DNA from: Saprospiraceae bacterium
GTDB lineage: Bacteria > Bacteroidota > Bacteroidia > Chitinophagales > Saprospiraceae
NCBI GenBank assembly: GCA_021298575.1
Contig: JAJTFM010000030.1
Span: 1-38,578, forward strand
Reading direction: 5' to 3'
DNA: 38,578 bases
The stretch's first letter is position 1; each line of letters opens with the position of its first letter. This document shows, in pieces, positions 8,410 to 17,335 of this stretch. The notes beneath the pieces are model-generated. The model searched no databases. It was not told the DNA's origin and worked only from the letters and a program-made list of their open reading frames with translations. A program made the position numbers and the translations under genes.

Positions 8410-8838
8410 ATGCTTTTTAACCAGGATGAAGAGGCCCGTATTGCCGATGCAATACGGGCCGCAGAACGCGGTACAAGTGGCGAAATCCGCCTGTACGTGG
8501 AAGATTATTGCCAAAGGGATCACCCGGCAGAACGGGCGCAGGAGTTGTTTCAACTGTTTGGTATGTACAATACGCAGAATCGCAACGCCGTGCTGATTTA
8601 TCTGGCTGAAAAAAGCCGGCAGTTCGCTCTGTGGGGTGATGCCGGTATTCACGAAAAAGTCGGAAACCAGTTCTGGGAGGACGAAAAAAAGTTGCTTCGC
8701 GAATACCTGCAGCGCGATGAGGCGGCCGAGGGCGTAAGCAAGGTCATTCTGATGGTGGGCGACCGCCTCCGGCAATACTTCCCCAATGATGAAAAAACCG
8801 ATATCAATGAACTGCCGGATGAAATCATTTATGGGTAA
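8410..8838 (+). CDS. TPM domain protein, soluble
   Basis: 142 residues with no signal peptide. The motif RIADAIRAAERGTSGEIRLY opens the TPM fold, NAVLIYLAEKSRQFALWGDA gives its core strands, and the C-terminal part is a helix-rich end. TPM domains (named for TLP18.3, Psb32 and MOLO-1) have been reported to have phosphatase-like activity in plants and are linked to membrane-protein quality control; the bacterial role is unclear. It is the middle gene of the LemA operon and overlaps the next gene by 8 bp (8831-8838), consistent with translational coupling. Confidence 0.85.
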   Translation: MLFNQDEEARIADAIRAAERGTSGEIRLYVEDYCQRDHPAERAQELFQLFGMYNTQNRNAVLIYLAEKSRQFALWGDAGIHEKVGNQFWEDEKKLLREYLQRDEAAEGVSKVILMVGDRLRQYFPNDEKTDINELPDEIIYG

Positions 8839-9640
8839 GCGATTTTTACTCCTGATACTGCTCTCTGTGGCGGTTTCTGTCTCCGGCCTTTGGGCGCAGG
8901 ACGACCTCTTCCCGCCGAAGCCTGAACCTGCTGTTTATGTACATGATTACGCAGGATGGCTCGAACCCGGTCAAAAAGCGCAACTGGAACAAAGGCTCCG
9001 CGCTTACCGGGATTCTACTTCAACTCAGATAGTGGTCATGATTCGACCCGATATCGGCGACTATGACAAGGCCTCTTATGCCTTTGAACTTGGCAACCGG
9101 TGGGGGATTGGCCGGGCCGACAAGAATAACGGGGTGGTGGTGCTCGTGAAAACGGAAGCGCCGGAAAGAGGAATTTTTATCGCCACAGGTTATGGTACAG
9201 AGGGTGCTCTGCCGGATATTACTGCCGGACGGATCATCCGCAATACCATGGCTCCGTTTTTCAGAGAAAGCAGGTATTACGAAGGTATTGACGCCGGTGT
9301 GACCGATATTGTCCAGGCTCTTTCGGGGGAGTTTGTCCGTGAACCTGAAAATGATCAGGTGGACAAAGTGATGACTGCTATCATTATCGCACTGGCTATC
9401 CTTTTCATTATCGGATTCATCTTCTACCAGACCCGCGGCCGTACAATGATAGATCACCGCGGTTCGCGCAGCATGCGCCCCCGACAATCCGACTGGTGGA
9501 TCGGCGGTGGCGGCTTCGGTGGTTTCGGCGGTGGTTTTGGCGGCGGATCGGGCGGTGGCGGCTTTGATGGCGGCTCCTTCGGTGGCGGCTCCTTCGGTGG
9601 CGGCTCGTTTGGCGGTGGCGGAGCCGGAGGTGACTGGTAG
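8831..9640 (+). CDS. TPM domain protein, exported/membrane, Gly-rich C-terminus (YgcG-like)
   Basis: 269 residues from the ATG at 8831, which starts a clean signal peptide (KRFLLLILLSVAVSVSGLWAQ). The longer frame from 8786 would place charged residues before it. The TPM domain (about 35-165) begins VYVHDYAGWLEPGQKAQLE and includes IATGYGTEGALPD. A membrane segment follows (about 180-198, MTAIIIALAILFIIGFIF). The last 45 residues are almost only Gly, Ser and Phe, ending GGGGAGGDW, as in YgcG relatives. It lies at the end of the LemA operon. Confidence 0.87.
   Translation: MGKRFLLLILLSVAVSVSGLWAQDDLFPPKPEPAVYVHDYAGWLEPGQKAQLEQRLRAYRDSTSTQIVVMIRPDIGDYDKASYAFELGNRWGIGRADKNNGVVVLVKTEAPERGIFIATGYGTEGALPDITAGRIIRNTMAPFFRESRYYEGIDAGVTDIVQALSGEFVREPENDQVDKVMTAIIIALAILFIIGFIFYQTRGRTMIDHRGSRSMRPRQSDWWIGGGGFGGFGGGFGGGSGGGGFDGGSFGGGSFGGGSFGGGGAGGDW
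9572..9616 (+). repeat. Tandem 15-bp repeats in the Gly-rich tail
   Basis: Three units of the pattern GGCTCCTTCGGTGGC (9572-9586, 9587-9601, and a diverged unit 9602-9616), encoding GSFGG. The first two units are identical, so slippage-driven length variation of the tail is plausible. Confidence 0.75.
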
Positions 9641-9703
9641 TTTTTATCGCAGTATGTTTTCAGTGAGTTTTCCTCCTGTGAAGCAAATTATACCTCATAT
9701 TCA

Positions 9704-11131
9704 ATGAAAAACAAAAAAAGTCTGTTAACAGGGCTGTTCCTCTGCACTTTCTGGGTGCTTCATGCCCAACTGCTGATCAAGGTAACGGCGGTGCCGGCCA
9801 ACACGCCTGCGGGCGCGGATATATATGTGGCAGGCACTTTCAATAACTGGAATCCGGGAAATCCCGCATTCAAGCTCACGGCACTCGGGGGCGGGCAGTA
9901 TCAGATTTCCATCAATCCGCCGGTCGGACAAATCAAGTTCAAATTTACACGAGGCAGCTGGGCCACGGTGGAAGGGAATGCCAGCGGTGGGTTTTTGCCC
10001 GATCGGACACTCAGCTACAACGGTAGTCCTGCAACAGCAGAACTGTCCATACTCAGCTGGGAGGATCTGGGCGGCGGCGGGAACGGCGGCGGAACGGCGG
10101 CATCCAATGTGTCGGTACTCGACAACGCATTTTTTATGCCCGAGCTGGGCCGGAATCGCCGGATATGGCTTTATCTGCCTCCGGACTACAACACGACCGC
10201 CAAAAAATATCCGGTGTTGTACATGCACGACGGGCAGAACCTGTTTGATGCCACGACCTCTTTTTCAGGCGAGTGGCAGGTGGATGAATCGCTGAACGAA
10301 CTCCACGCCCAGGGTGACTATGGGTGTATCGTGGTGGGTATTGACAATGGCGGACAGTACAGACTGGATGAATACTCTCCGTGGGTGAACACGCAGTACA
10401 ATGCAGGCGGTCAGGGTGATGAATACGTTGACTTCATAGTAAATACCCTGAAACCGTTTATTGATGCGCATTACAGAACCCTGCCGGGTCGTGAGACGAC
10501 CGGCATTGCGGGCAGCAGTATGGGCGGACTGATATCCATGTATGCTCTTTCCGAGCGGCAGGATATATTTTCGAAAGCCGGAATATTCAGTCCGGCCTTC
10601 TGGTTTGGAGGTGACCAGCCCGGGCAACATGTTGCATCACATCCCAAAGCGGGGCCAGCCCGGGTATATTTCCTGGCTGGTGCCGATGAGGAACAGGACG
10701 GGAACCAGAGCAATTACGTGGTAAACGACATGGCAGAAGTATCGAATGCCATGCTTGCCGCCGGCTTCAGTGCCCCGGAGATTCAGTTTCAGACCTTCGC
10801 CGACGGTGCCCATTCCGAGTGGTTCTGGGCCAGAGAATTTCCGCAGGTATATCAGTGGTTGTTTGCGGGTACCGTCAGTGCAACTACAGATAATACGCCT
10901 TCAAAACTTGAGAGTTTTCCCAATCCGGCCGGAGCCTGGGTTCGGGTCAGCGGAGTGGAAGAGATGGATGCAGTGCGTTTCAGGATATACAATTCAGGCG
11001 GCACGCTGGTCCGCGATACCGTTCTGGCAGGGAACAGTCCGCTCTACACCGGCGACCTTCCGTCGGGTTTATATATTGTAAAAGCGAGAAAAAAAGGCGG
11101 AAAATGGATGACCGGCCGCCTGGTCAGGTAA
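9704..11131 (+). CDS. Secreted esterase with N-terminal starch-binding-like domain and T9SS sorting domain
   Basis: 475 residues. A signal peptide (1-22) is followed by a CBM20/E-set-like beta domain (about 25-115) with IYVAGTFNNWNPGNP. A Gly-rich linker (123-130) leads into a putative-esterase (Esterase D, PF00756-type) alpha/beta hydrolase: VLYMHDGQNLFD at 171-182, nucleophile Ser272 in GSSMGG, an acid near Asp328 (GADEE) and His370 (DGAHSEWFW). From about 404 a T9SS type A sorting domain runs to the end (SFPNPAG, GLYIVKARKKGGKW), so it should be exported by the type IX system and cleaved or anchored. The natural ester is unknown; feruloyl, acetyl-xylan or siderophore esters are handled by relatives. 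Confidence 0.85.
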   Translation: MKNKKSLLTGLFLCTFWVLHAQLLIKVTAVPANTPAGADIYVAGTFNNWNPGNPAFKLTALGGGQYQISINPPVGQIKFKFTRGSWATVEGNASGGFLPDRTLSYNGSPATAELSILSWEDLGGGGNGGGTAASNVSVLDNAFFMPELGRNRRIWLYLPPDYNTTAKKYPVLYMHDGQNLFDATTSFSGEWQVDESLNELHAQGDYGCIVVGIDNGGQYRLDEYSPWVNTQYNAGGQGDEYVDFIVNTLKPFIDAHYRTLPGRETTGIAGSSMGGLISMYALSERQDIFSKAGIFSPAFWFGGDQPGQHVASHPKAGPARVYFLAGADEEQDGNQSNYVVNDMAEVSNAMLAAGFSAPEIQFQTFADGAHSEWFWAREFPQVYQWLFAGTVSATTDNTPSKLESFPNPAGAWVRVSGVEEMDAVRFRIYNSGGTLVRDTVLAGNSPLYTGDLPSGLYIVKARKKGGKWMTGRLVR

Positions 11132-11237
11132 AAAATCGGCCTGTTTGCCAGTTTTTAACACGTTTCTAACAACCTGCGGATACCCTTTTTACGTCTGAAG
11201 TGTTTAGAGTATGTAACTTGTGTAAAATTCTGACACT

Positions 11238-14165
11238 ATGAGACCGGTGATTTTTTATTCTTTGCTACTGCTGCTTTTTTCCGGAAGCGCACATGCACAG
11301 TATTTCGGCAGAAACAAGCCGAGGTATAATAAAGAGGAGTTCAAGGTAACACAGACTCCACATTTCGAGATTTATGAACATCTTGAAAATCCGGACAAAC
11401 TGCGGGAGCTCTCTGCTGCCGCGGAGGTATGGTACCAGATGCACCAGTCTGTGCTCAGAGATACACTGCCTGGCCGCAATCCGCTGATTATTTACGATGA
11501 TCATGCCGGCTTTCAGCAATCCAATGTGATTCAGGGCGACATCAGCGTTGGTACGGGTGGCGTCACGGAGGGTTTGCGCAACCGGGTGGTTTTTCCGGTG
11601 GCTGTCACCAACCAGCAAACACACCACGTGCTCGGTCACGAACTCGTACACGCTTTCCAGTATAACATGGTACTGAATGGCGATTCTACCAGTATGCAGA
11701 ACCTCGGTAATCTGCCACTCTGGATGATCGAAGGACTGGCGGAATACCTGAGTATAGGAAGAATTGATCCCCACACAGCTTTATGGATGCGCGATGCCGT
11801 ACAGAGCGGGGATATTCCGGAAATAAAAGATCTCAACAACCAGAAATACTTTCCATACAGGTGGGGACAATCATTCTGGGCCTACGTAACCGGCGTTTAC
11901 GGCGATGAGGCTATCAAACCACTGTTCATGAACACCGCGAAGTACGGGCTGTTCGTGTCAGTTCCGATGACTTTGGGTACTTCGGTGGATTCACTGTCGT
12001 CTGCCTGGCAGGAAACTCTGAAGAATCACTACGGCAGGTGGGTAACCAAAAAGAAAGAAGATCTTCCCGGCAGAAAATTGCTGGATGAAAGCAATGCCGG
12101 AACCATGAATGTTTGTCCGGTGCTGAGTCCCAACGGAAAATATGTGATCTTTCTCTCGGAGAAAAATTTGTTCACAACAGATTTGTTTCTGGCTGATGCC
12201 AAAACCGGAAAGATACTCAGAAAGGTATCCAGTACACTCGGCGACAGTCACATAGACCAGTTCAACTCCATTGAAAGCGCAGGCACCTGGAGTCCGGACA
12301 GCAAGCGTTATGCCTTCGATGTTTATGAGAAGGGTAAAAGCATACTGATTGTAAAGAGCATAGACAAAAAAGGGAAAACAGAAAGAATCAGATTTCCCGG
12401 TCTGACAGCTTTTAACAATCCTGCGTGGAGTCCTGATGGCAAAAGTATTGTGGTAACGGGTCAGAAAAATGGTCAGACAGACCTGTGGCAGTACGATTTC
12501 AAGACAAAGAAAATCAAGAGACTGACCAACAACCGATATGCCGAGGTACTGCCTGCGTGGAGTTCGGACGGAAGCATGCTTGCATTCAGCACCGATGAAC
12601 TGGCCCTTGAGCGGGGTCGCAATAACGGTGCCTGGCAGATGAACCTCGCCGTGATGGATGTTGTGAGCGGCTCGGTGGACAACATAGACGTGTTTCCGGG
12701 GGCGGATAACATGAATCCGCAGTTCGACAAGGACGGGAACCTGTATTTTCTGAGCAACCGCGACGGTTTCCGTAACCTGTACAAGTACGATCTGAGGAGT
12801 AAAAAGGTATGGCAGCTGACCAATATTACTACCGGAATAACCGGCATTACGCCTTATTCACCGGCACTCACCATTTCGGAGGACAAGGACAAAATCCTGT
12901 ACACACACTATTCCAATCATGAGTACGTGATTTATCAGGCCAAGGCGGAGGATTTCACCGCTGTTGAAACAGATCCGACCGCAGTGGATATGGTACCGGC
13001 CAGTTTACCGCCGTTCGATCCGCGCAGGCGTGATCTGGTGAACACAGGTCTGAGGCTTTCTGACGTCAACGAGAAAAATACGTCAGACACGCTGATTACC
13101 CAAAAACAGCCTTTCAAACCAAAATTTGAACTGGCCTATCTGGGTGGCAGCACCGGTATGGGTGTATATACCGGAAACAGCAGTTTTGGTACACAGACGG
13201 GGCTGGCGGGCGGTATGGACATGCTGTTCAATGATATTCTGGGCAACCACCAGCTTTATACCGGTCTGGCACTGAACGGACAGGTGATAGATGCTGCGGG
13301 GCAGGTTTCATACATTAACAGCAAGAACCGGATAACCTGGGGAGCCAACCTGTCGCACATACCCTTCCTTTCTGGCGGGTATTACCGGCGCGACCCGAAC
13401 TACTATCTTGGAGTCATCGAGACAAAGTACTTCAAGGATGGTACACCATTTTTGGGATGGCAGGACGAGCAGATACTTGAGCGCACATTCCAGCAGCGGG
13501 TCGGAGTATTTGCGGCGTATCCGCTTTCGGTTACCAGGAGGTTTGAAGTGGGGTCCGCTATGGAATTCTACAAGCAGCGTTACGACCGCTACACCTATAA
13601 CTATGTTTTCAATAATGCCGGCCAGTATCTTGGCAGGTATGATGAACGGGAAAAGTTGAAGGGTGGGGGAGCGTTGCAACTCAGCAATATCAATGCTGCC
13701 TTTGTGGGCGACAACTCCTATTTTGGCATGACAGCTCCGCTGCAGGGATATCGTTACAGGATAGGTGTGGAACAGTATTTCGGGGGGTATAATTTCACTA
13801 CCCTGTTACTCGATGGTCGCAAGTACTTTTACATGAAGCCATTTACACTGGCCTTCAGGGGTATGGGTTACGGGCGATTTGGCGGAAACTCTGACGAGGT
13901 TTATCCGTTATTTGCGGGCAGTCCGTATTTTGTAAGAGGATATACCCGTCAGATATTCGACGGCGATACCACCGGCCTGATTACCCGGATGGCCGGCAGC
14001 AAAATAGTGGTGGCAAATGCGGAATTGCGTATTCCGTTTACGGGGCCACGGCGCCTTTCCCTTATAAAGGCCGGTTTTCTGATAACCGATCTGAATCTGT
14101 TTTTTGACGCCGGGCTGGCTTTTCGTCAGTGGGTATGGGGATTGAACTTCATTCCCGGATGGTAG
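11238..14165 (+). CDS. HExxH metallopeptidase / TolB-like propeller / surface-antigen barrel fusion, barrel end probably shortened
   Basis: 975 residues with a signal peptide (1-20). Three parts follow. First, a peptidase-MA-like domain (about 35-270) with zinc motif HELVH (134-138) and downstream Glu in MIEGLAEYLS (Glu165 or Glu169). Second, WD40-like/PD40 repeats (about 290-590) with repeated SPDGK and SSDGS turns. Third, a BamA-like surface-antigen barrel (about 650-975) with GYTRQIF and NLFFDAGLAF. The end is odd: DAGLAF runs almost directly into WGLNFIPGW, whereas relatives, as I recall them, have about 45-55 residues (two strands) between them, which suggests an in-frame deletion near 14115-14135. 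The architecture implies an outer-membrane protein with its protease and propeller on one side. Its function is unknown. Confidence 0.82.
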   Translation: MRPVIFYSLLLLLFSGSAHAQYFGRNKPRYNKEEFKVTQTPHFEIYEHLENPDKLRELSAAAEVWYQMHQSVLRDTLPGRNPLIIYDDHAGFQQSNVIQGDISVGTGGVTEGLRNRVVFPVAVTNQQTHHVLGHELVHAFQYNMVLNGDSTSMQNLGNLPLWMIEGLAEYLSIGRIDPHTALWMRDAVQSGDIPEIKDLNNQKYFPYRWGQSFWAYVTGVYGDEAIKPLFMNTAKYGLFVSVPMTLGTSVDSLSSAWQETLKNHYGRWVTKKKEDLPGRKLLDESNAGTMNVCPVLSPNGKYVIFLSEKNLFTTDLFLADAKTGKILRKVSSTLGDSHIDQFNSIESAGTWSPDSKRYAFDVYEKGKSILIVKSIDKKGKTERIRFPGLTAFNNPAWSPDGKSIVVTGQKNGQTDLWQYDFKTKKIKRLTNNRYAEVLPAWSSDGSMLAFSTDELALERGRNNGAWQMNLAVMDVVSGSVDNIDVFPGADNMNPQFDKDGNLYFLSNRDGFRNLYKYDLRSKKVWQLTNITTGITGITPYSPALTISEDKDKILYTHYSNHEYVIYQAKAEDFTAVETDPTAVDMVPASLPPFDPRRRDLVNTGLRLSDVNEKNTSDTLITQKQPFKPKFELAYLGGSTGMGVYTGNSSFGTQTGLAGGMDMLFNDILGNHQLYTGLALNGQVIDAAGQVSYINSKNRITWGANLSHIPFLSGGYYRRDPNYYLGVIETKYFKDGTPFLGWQDEQILERTFQQRVGVFAAYPLSVTRRFEVGSAMEFYKQRYDRYTYNYVFNNAGQYLGRYDEREKLKGGGALQLSNINAAFVGDNSYFGMTAPLQGYRYRIGVEQYFGGYNFTTLLLDGRKYFYMKPFTLAFRGMGYGRFGGNSDEVYPLFAGSPYFVRGYTRQIFDGDTTGLITRMAGSKIVVANAELRIPFTGPRRLSLIKAGFLITDLNLFFDAGLAFRQWVWGLNFIPGW

Positions 14166-14242
14166 AAAATTATTTCCTGACCAGGTTCCGGTTCGACAGT
14201 CATTGATACAATACCAAAGCCGGTACCACAAATAATTGAAAC

Positions 14243-14686
14243 ATGAATATCGTGAAAAATTCATCGGGGTGGTTGTTGCTGACGGTCATGTTACTGACCG
14301 GTACCACCCTTAACGCACAGATTGCTGGTGCGAAGACCAGCACAGTCAAGGTGTATGGTAACTGCGGGATGTGTGAAAAGACCATCGAAAAAGCTGCATG
14401 GGAAAAGGGTGTATCGCAGGCCGACTGGAATAAAGACACCAAAATGGCCGTGCTTACCTTTGATCCTGCCAAAACAAGCGAAGAGGCTCTTCTGAAGAAG
14501 ATCGCTGCAGTCGGTTACGACAGTGACAATTTCAGGGCGTCAAACGAGGTTTACGATAACCTGCATGCCTGCTGTCATTATGATCGGCCGGCTCCGTTGA
14601 AGTCGTCACAGGGTCAGATGACCAAAAAGCGTACAGGCGTAAAAAAAGCGGAAGAGTGCAAGCCTGCCGGAGAGGGAGGCAAGTGA
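14243..14686 (+). CDS. Periplasmic heavy-metal-associated (HMA-like) domain protein
   Basis: 147 residues. A signal peptide (to about residue 26, LNAQ) is followed by an HMA ferredoxin-like fold with CGMC (Cys41, Cys44) in VKVYGNCGMCEKTIEKAA and the usual end LLKKIAAVGYDSD. After the fold, NLHACCHYDRP carries two adjacent cysteines and a His (110-112), a second possible metal site common to Bacteroidota members. The tail is Lys-rich. It probably binds Cu, Zn or a similar ion in the periplasm; the metal is not determinable. No efflux pump is adjacent. Confidence 0.8.
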   Translation: MNIVKNSSGWLLLTVMLLTGTTLNAQIAGAKTSTVKVYGNCGMCEKTIEKAAWEKGVSQADWNKDTKMAVLTFDPAKTSEEALLKKIAAVGYDSDNFRASNEVYDNLHACCHYDRPAPLKSSQGQMTKKRTGVKKAEECKPAGEGGK

Positions 14687-14698
14687 CAGTATTGTCGG

Positions 14699-14732
14699 GG
14701 TTGCGGATCCGAACAAACCCGGATCCGCAACC
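14699..14732. terminator. Bidirectional hairpin between convergent genes
   Basis: A perfect 13-bp stem, GGTTGCGGATCCG (14699-14711) and CGGATCCGCAACC (14720-14732), with an 8-nt loop. It lies between the HMA-protein stop (14686) and the GNAT stop (14746). The T-run after it is poor, but the stem is strong and well placed to stop both transcripts. Confidence 0.75.
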
Positions 14733-14745
14733 ACTTTGTATGAAA

Positions 14746-15927
14746 TCAGGCTGGTTGCTGATCTCTTGACTTCAGTACCGGATGCCTTTCGAAGGGTTTA
14801 TTCGGGTCGAACAGCAGTCGGTAGGTGATGAGCATGCGGCTGTGTTTATTTCCGAGGGCGCGTCCTATACGTACCATGCGCGGGTTGAAATCGCCCTGCC
14901 ACTGCATTTCGTACTCGTCGTAGCGGTTGCTGGCTTTCATCACTTTTGATCCCTCCACGATCAGGTATCCTACCACACCAGTGCCCTGATGTTCGGGCAC
15001 CACTCCGAAAACGAATCCGTTGAAGCGTTTAAAGTTGCTGAATCTGATTTTGGCTACAACGCGCAGCTTCTCCCACCAGCCGAACTTCCCTTTAAAATCC
15101 CTGATTGCTTCATTCAGATCTGGCAGGCTCACCCAGAAAGCCACGGGTTGGTTGTTATGGTATGCAAACCAGATCAGTTCTTCGTCAATGAGCGGTTTCA
15201 TGGTGCTGAACATCCTTCTGACAGCCTCTTTTTCCAGCGAGCGGCCCTCGTTGTGTCCTTCCCAGGCCTTGTTAAAAATCGTGCAGAAATCGTCGGCGTA
15301 CTTGTTCAGATTATTCTTCCTCACATGTTCGGCCCGATAGGCCGTGTCGTGAGCTATCATGTCGTGCTGTCGGTGAAAGACGGGGTTCGCATCATCTTTC
15401 AGGCGCATAGTGAAGCAGTATTGTCTGAAATAATCTTTAAAACCGTAAGATTCGAAAAAGTCTCTGTAGTAAGGCGGGTTATAGTTCATTTTATAGGGTA
15501 CGGGTCTGAAGCCTTCGACCAGGAGGCCCCACCAGGCGTCCCTTTCACCGAAATTCACGGGCCCGTCCATAGCTTCCATTCCGCGTTCCTGCAGCCATGC
15601 TTTGGCGGTGTCGAATAGCAGGAATGCCGCATCTTTGTTTTCAATACACTCGAAAAAACCTGTGCCTCCTGTCGGTTGCGGGTTCGCGTAAGCCGTGTTA
15701 TTATTTATAAAAGCGGCTATTCGGCCTATTGTCTGGTTATTGTCGTTGTAGAGTACCCAACGTGTACACTGCCCGTATTTGAAGGTCGGGTTTAAGGCAG
15801 GGTTGAAAACCTCCGATATGTCCTTGTTCAACGGACATATCCATGCGGCATCATTGGCATAGATATTGAATGGAACCCGGAGAAAATCGCGGGCGGCTGT
15901 GGTGTTGCCAACTTCACGTATAATCAT
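14746..15927 (-). CDS. GNAT-fold (acyl-CoA N-acyltransferase-like) protein, function unknown
   Basis: 393 residues from the ATG at 15927; the frame can be extended two codons to a TTG, but the ATG is better. It begins IIREVGNTTAARDFLRVPF and contains DGPVNFGERDAWWGLLVEGF, a phrase shared by a widespread family of uncharacterised GNAT-fold proteins. The C-terminal GNAT-like core has FVFGVVPEHQGTGVVGYLIV, resembling the acyl-CoA-binding loop. It is followed by the 13-bp terminator and driven by a TAACTTTG element at 15972..15965. Substrate unknown. Confidence 0.75.
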   Translation of the reverse strand: MIIREVGNTTAARDFLRVPFNIYANDAAWICPLNKDISEVFNPALNPTFKYGQCTRWVLYNDNNQTIGRIAAFINNNTAYANPQPTGGTGFFECIENKDAAFLLFDTAKAWLQERGMEAMDGPVNFGERDAWWGLLVEGFRPVPYKMNYNPPYYRDFFESYGFKDYFRQYCFTMRLKDDANPVFHRQHDMIAHDTAYRAEHVRKNNLNKYADDFCTIFNKAWEGHNEGRSLEKEAVRRMFSTMKPLIDEELIWFAYHNNQPVAFWVSLPDLNEAIRDFKGKFGWWEKLRVVAKIRFSNFKRFNGFVFGVVPEHQGTGVVGYLIVEGSKVMKASNRYDEYEMQWQGDFNPRMVRIGRALGNKHSRMLITYRLLFDPNKPFERHPVLKSRDQQPA

Positions 15928-15964
15928 AGTCAAAAGGTTACTATTGAAGTTAATTGTATTGATG

Positions 15965-15972
15965 CAAAGTTA
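15965..15972 (-). promoter_or_regulatory. -7 element of the GNAT-fold gene
   Basis: Reverse-strand TAACTTTG followed by C, about 37 bp before the ATG at 15927. It is half of a divergent promoter region shared with the SDR gene. Between them TTATA...TATAA flanks CACCGG near 16035-16050, a possible but weak operator. Confidence 0.55.
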
Positions 15973-16087
15973 CGATTCGTGGTTCAGATTGTAAAGAGGC
16001 TTAAAACCTCGTTAACATGTTGAAAATCAGAATTTATATCACCGGTATAACATGATTTGAGTCAGTGTATTTATGTGTGACAGATGG

Positions 16088-16095
16088 TACCTTTG
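16088..16095 (+). promoter_or_regulatory. -7 element of the SDR gene
   Basis: TACCTTTG followed by CA, 19 bp before the ATG at 16115, implying a very short leader. It lies within the longer frame that opens at 16073, so the gene must start downstream at 16115. Confidence 0.6.
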
Positions 16096-16114
16096 CAGGA
16101 AAAAATTTATCGCC

Positions 16115-16882
16115 ATGAAAAAGTTGGAAAACAAAGTATCCGTTGTGACAGGTGCCGGTGCCGGTATGGGCCGGGCCATTGCACTGTTATTTGTAGCAGA
16201 GGGCAGTAAGGTTGTAGCTACAGACATCAACCAGAGCAGGCTTGATACCCTCAGAGAGGAGATAGAGGCTGCTGGTGGAGAAGTTACCACAGTTCTGGCG
16301 GATATGGCCAAAGCAGAAGATATTGACAACATGATCAGGACGGCTGTTGAAAAGTACGGAGCACTGGATGTTTTGGTAAACAATGCCGGGGTTATGGACA
16401 ATTTTGCACCAGTGGGGGAAGTTGACGATGCGACCTGGGATCGGGTCATGAAAATCAATGTTGACGGTCCGTTCAGGGCCATGCGGGCTGCTGTGAATAT
16501 TTTTCTTGCCAAAGGTGGCGGCGTTATAGTCAATATTATTTCTGTTGGGGGGCTTCATGCAGCTCGTGCGGGTGTGGCGTACACAACCAGCAAGCACGCC
16601 CTGGTGGGGCTAACTCAAAATACGGGTTATATGTACGCCAAGTCTGGTATCCGTTGTAACGGAATTGCTCCGGGTGCGGTAGATACCAGTATTGCCGAAA
16701 CGATTGATTTTACGAAAATCACTCCTTTGGTAAACGACAGAATTATGTCTGGTATGGTACTGAACCCCCGAACCGGTGCGCCTTCCGAGATTGCAAAGGC
16801 TGCATTGTTCCTTGCCAGCGACGACTCCAGTTTCGTTAATGCCGAGGTACTTGTGGTTGACGGTGGCTGGAGTGCCTACTGA
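16115..16882 (+). CDS. Short-chain dehydrogenase/reductase (SDR)
   Basis: 255 residues, a complete classical SDR. Cofactor motif TGAGAGMG (12-19), NNAG (89-92), and catalytic Ser143 (NIISVGG), Tyr156 and Lys160 (AYTTSKHA). Asp37 in VVATDIN after the second beta-strand suggests NAD(H) rather than NADP(H). The end EVLVVDGGWSAY is typical of SDRs that act on small alcohols, sugars or ketoacyl groups. The start at 16115 is set by the promoter element at 16088. Its TGA (16880-16882) directly abuts the stop of the convergent peroxiredoxin gene. Substrate unknown. Confidence 0.88.
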   Translation: MKKLENKVSVVTGAGAGMGRAIALLFVAEGSKVVATDINQSRLDTLREEIEAAGGEVTTVLADMAKAEDIDNMIRTAVEKYGALDVLVNNAGVMDNFAPVGEVDDATWDRVMKINVDGPFRAMRAAVNIFLAKGGGVIVNIISVGGLHAARAGVAYTTSKHALVGLTQNTGYMYAKSGIRCNGIAPGAVDTSIAETIDFTKITPLVNDRIMSGMVLNPRTGAPSEIAKAALFLASDDSSFVNAEVLVVDGGWSAY

Positions 16883-17335
16883 TTATCCCAGTAACTGTTC
16901 GGTGTGCTGGTCGGTTTTTACGTCCTTGATAATACGTTCGATGAGTCCGTTTTCATTGATGACGAATGTGGTCCGGGTGACGCCCATGTAGGTACGCCCC
17001 ATGAACTTTTTCTCGCCCCATACGCCATAGGCTTCGGAAACGGCGTGGTCTTCGTCTGCGATCAGTGAGAAGGGCAGGTTGTATTTGTCCCGGAATTTGA
17101 CGTGTTTTTTTACAGAGTCGGGGCTCACACCGAGTACTTCATAGCCTTTTCCGATGAAGGAACTGTAGCCATCGCGGAGACTGCAAGCCTGAGCGGTGCA
17201 TCCCGGGGTATCATCTTTAGGATAAAAGTACAGAACCAGTTTTTTCCCCTTGTAGTCGCTGAGGTTAACGGTTGATCCGTTTTCTATAGTTGCGGTGAAA
17301 GCAGGGGCGGCATCGCCTTCTTTGAGATGGGACAT
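16883..17335 (-). CDS. bcp: Thioredoxin-dependent thiol peroxidase (BCP/PrxQ peroxiredoxin)
   Basis: 150 residues from the ATG at 17335 (MSHLKEGDAAPAF); the longer frame from 17401 adds residues unlike the family. Peroxidatic Cys46 in DDTPGCTAQACSLRD and resolving Cys51 five residues later define atypical 2-Cys PrxQ/BCP. FYPKDDTPGC and GVTRTTFVI are conserved. It reduces hydroperoxides using thioredoxin in the cytoplasm. It is the last gene of the minus-strand run dapD-RDD-bcp, but a 108-bp gap precedes it. Its stop abuts that of the SDR gene with no spacer. Confidence 0.93.
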   Translation of the reverse strand: MSHLKEGDAAPAFTATIENGSTVNLSDYKGKKLVLYFYPKDDTPGCTAQACSLRDGYSSFIGKGYEVLGVSPDSVKKHVKFRDKYNLPFSLIADEDHAVSEAYGVWGEKKFMGRTYMGVTRTTFVINENGLIERIIKDVKTDQHTEQLLG

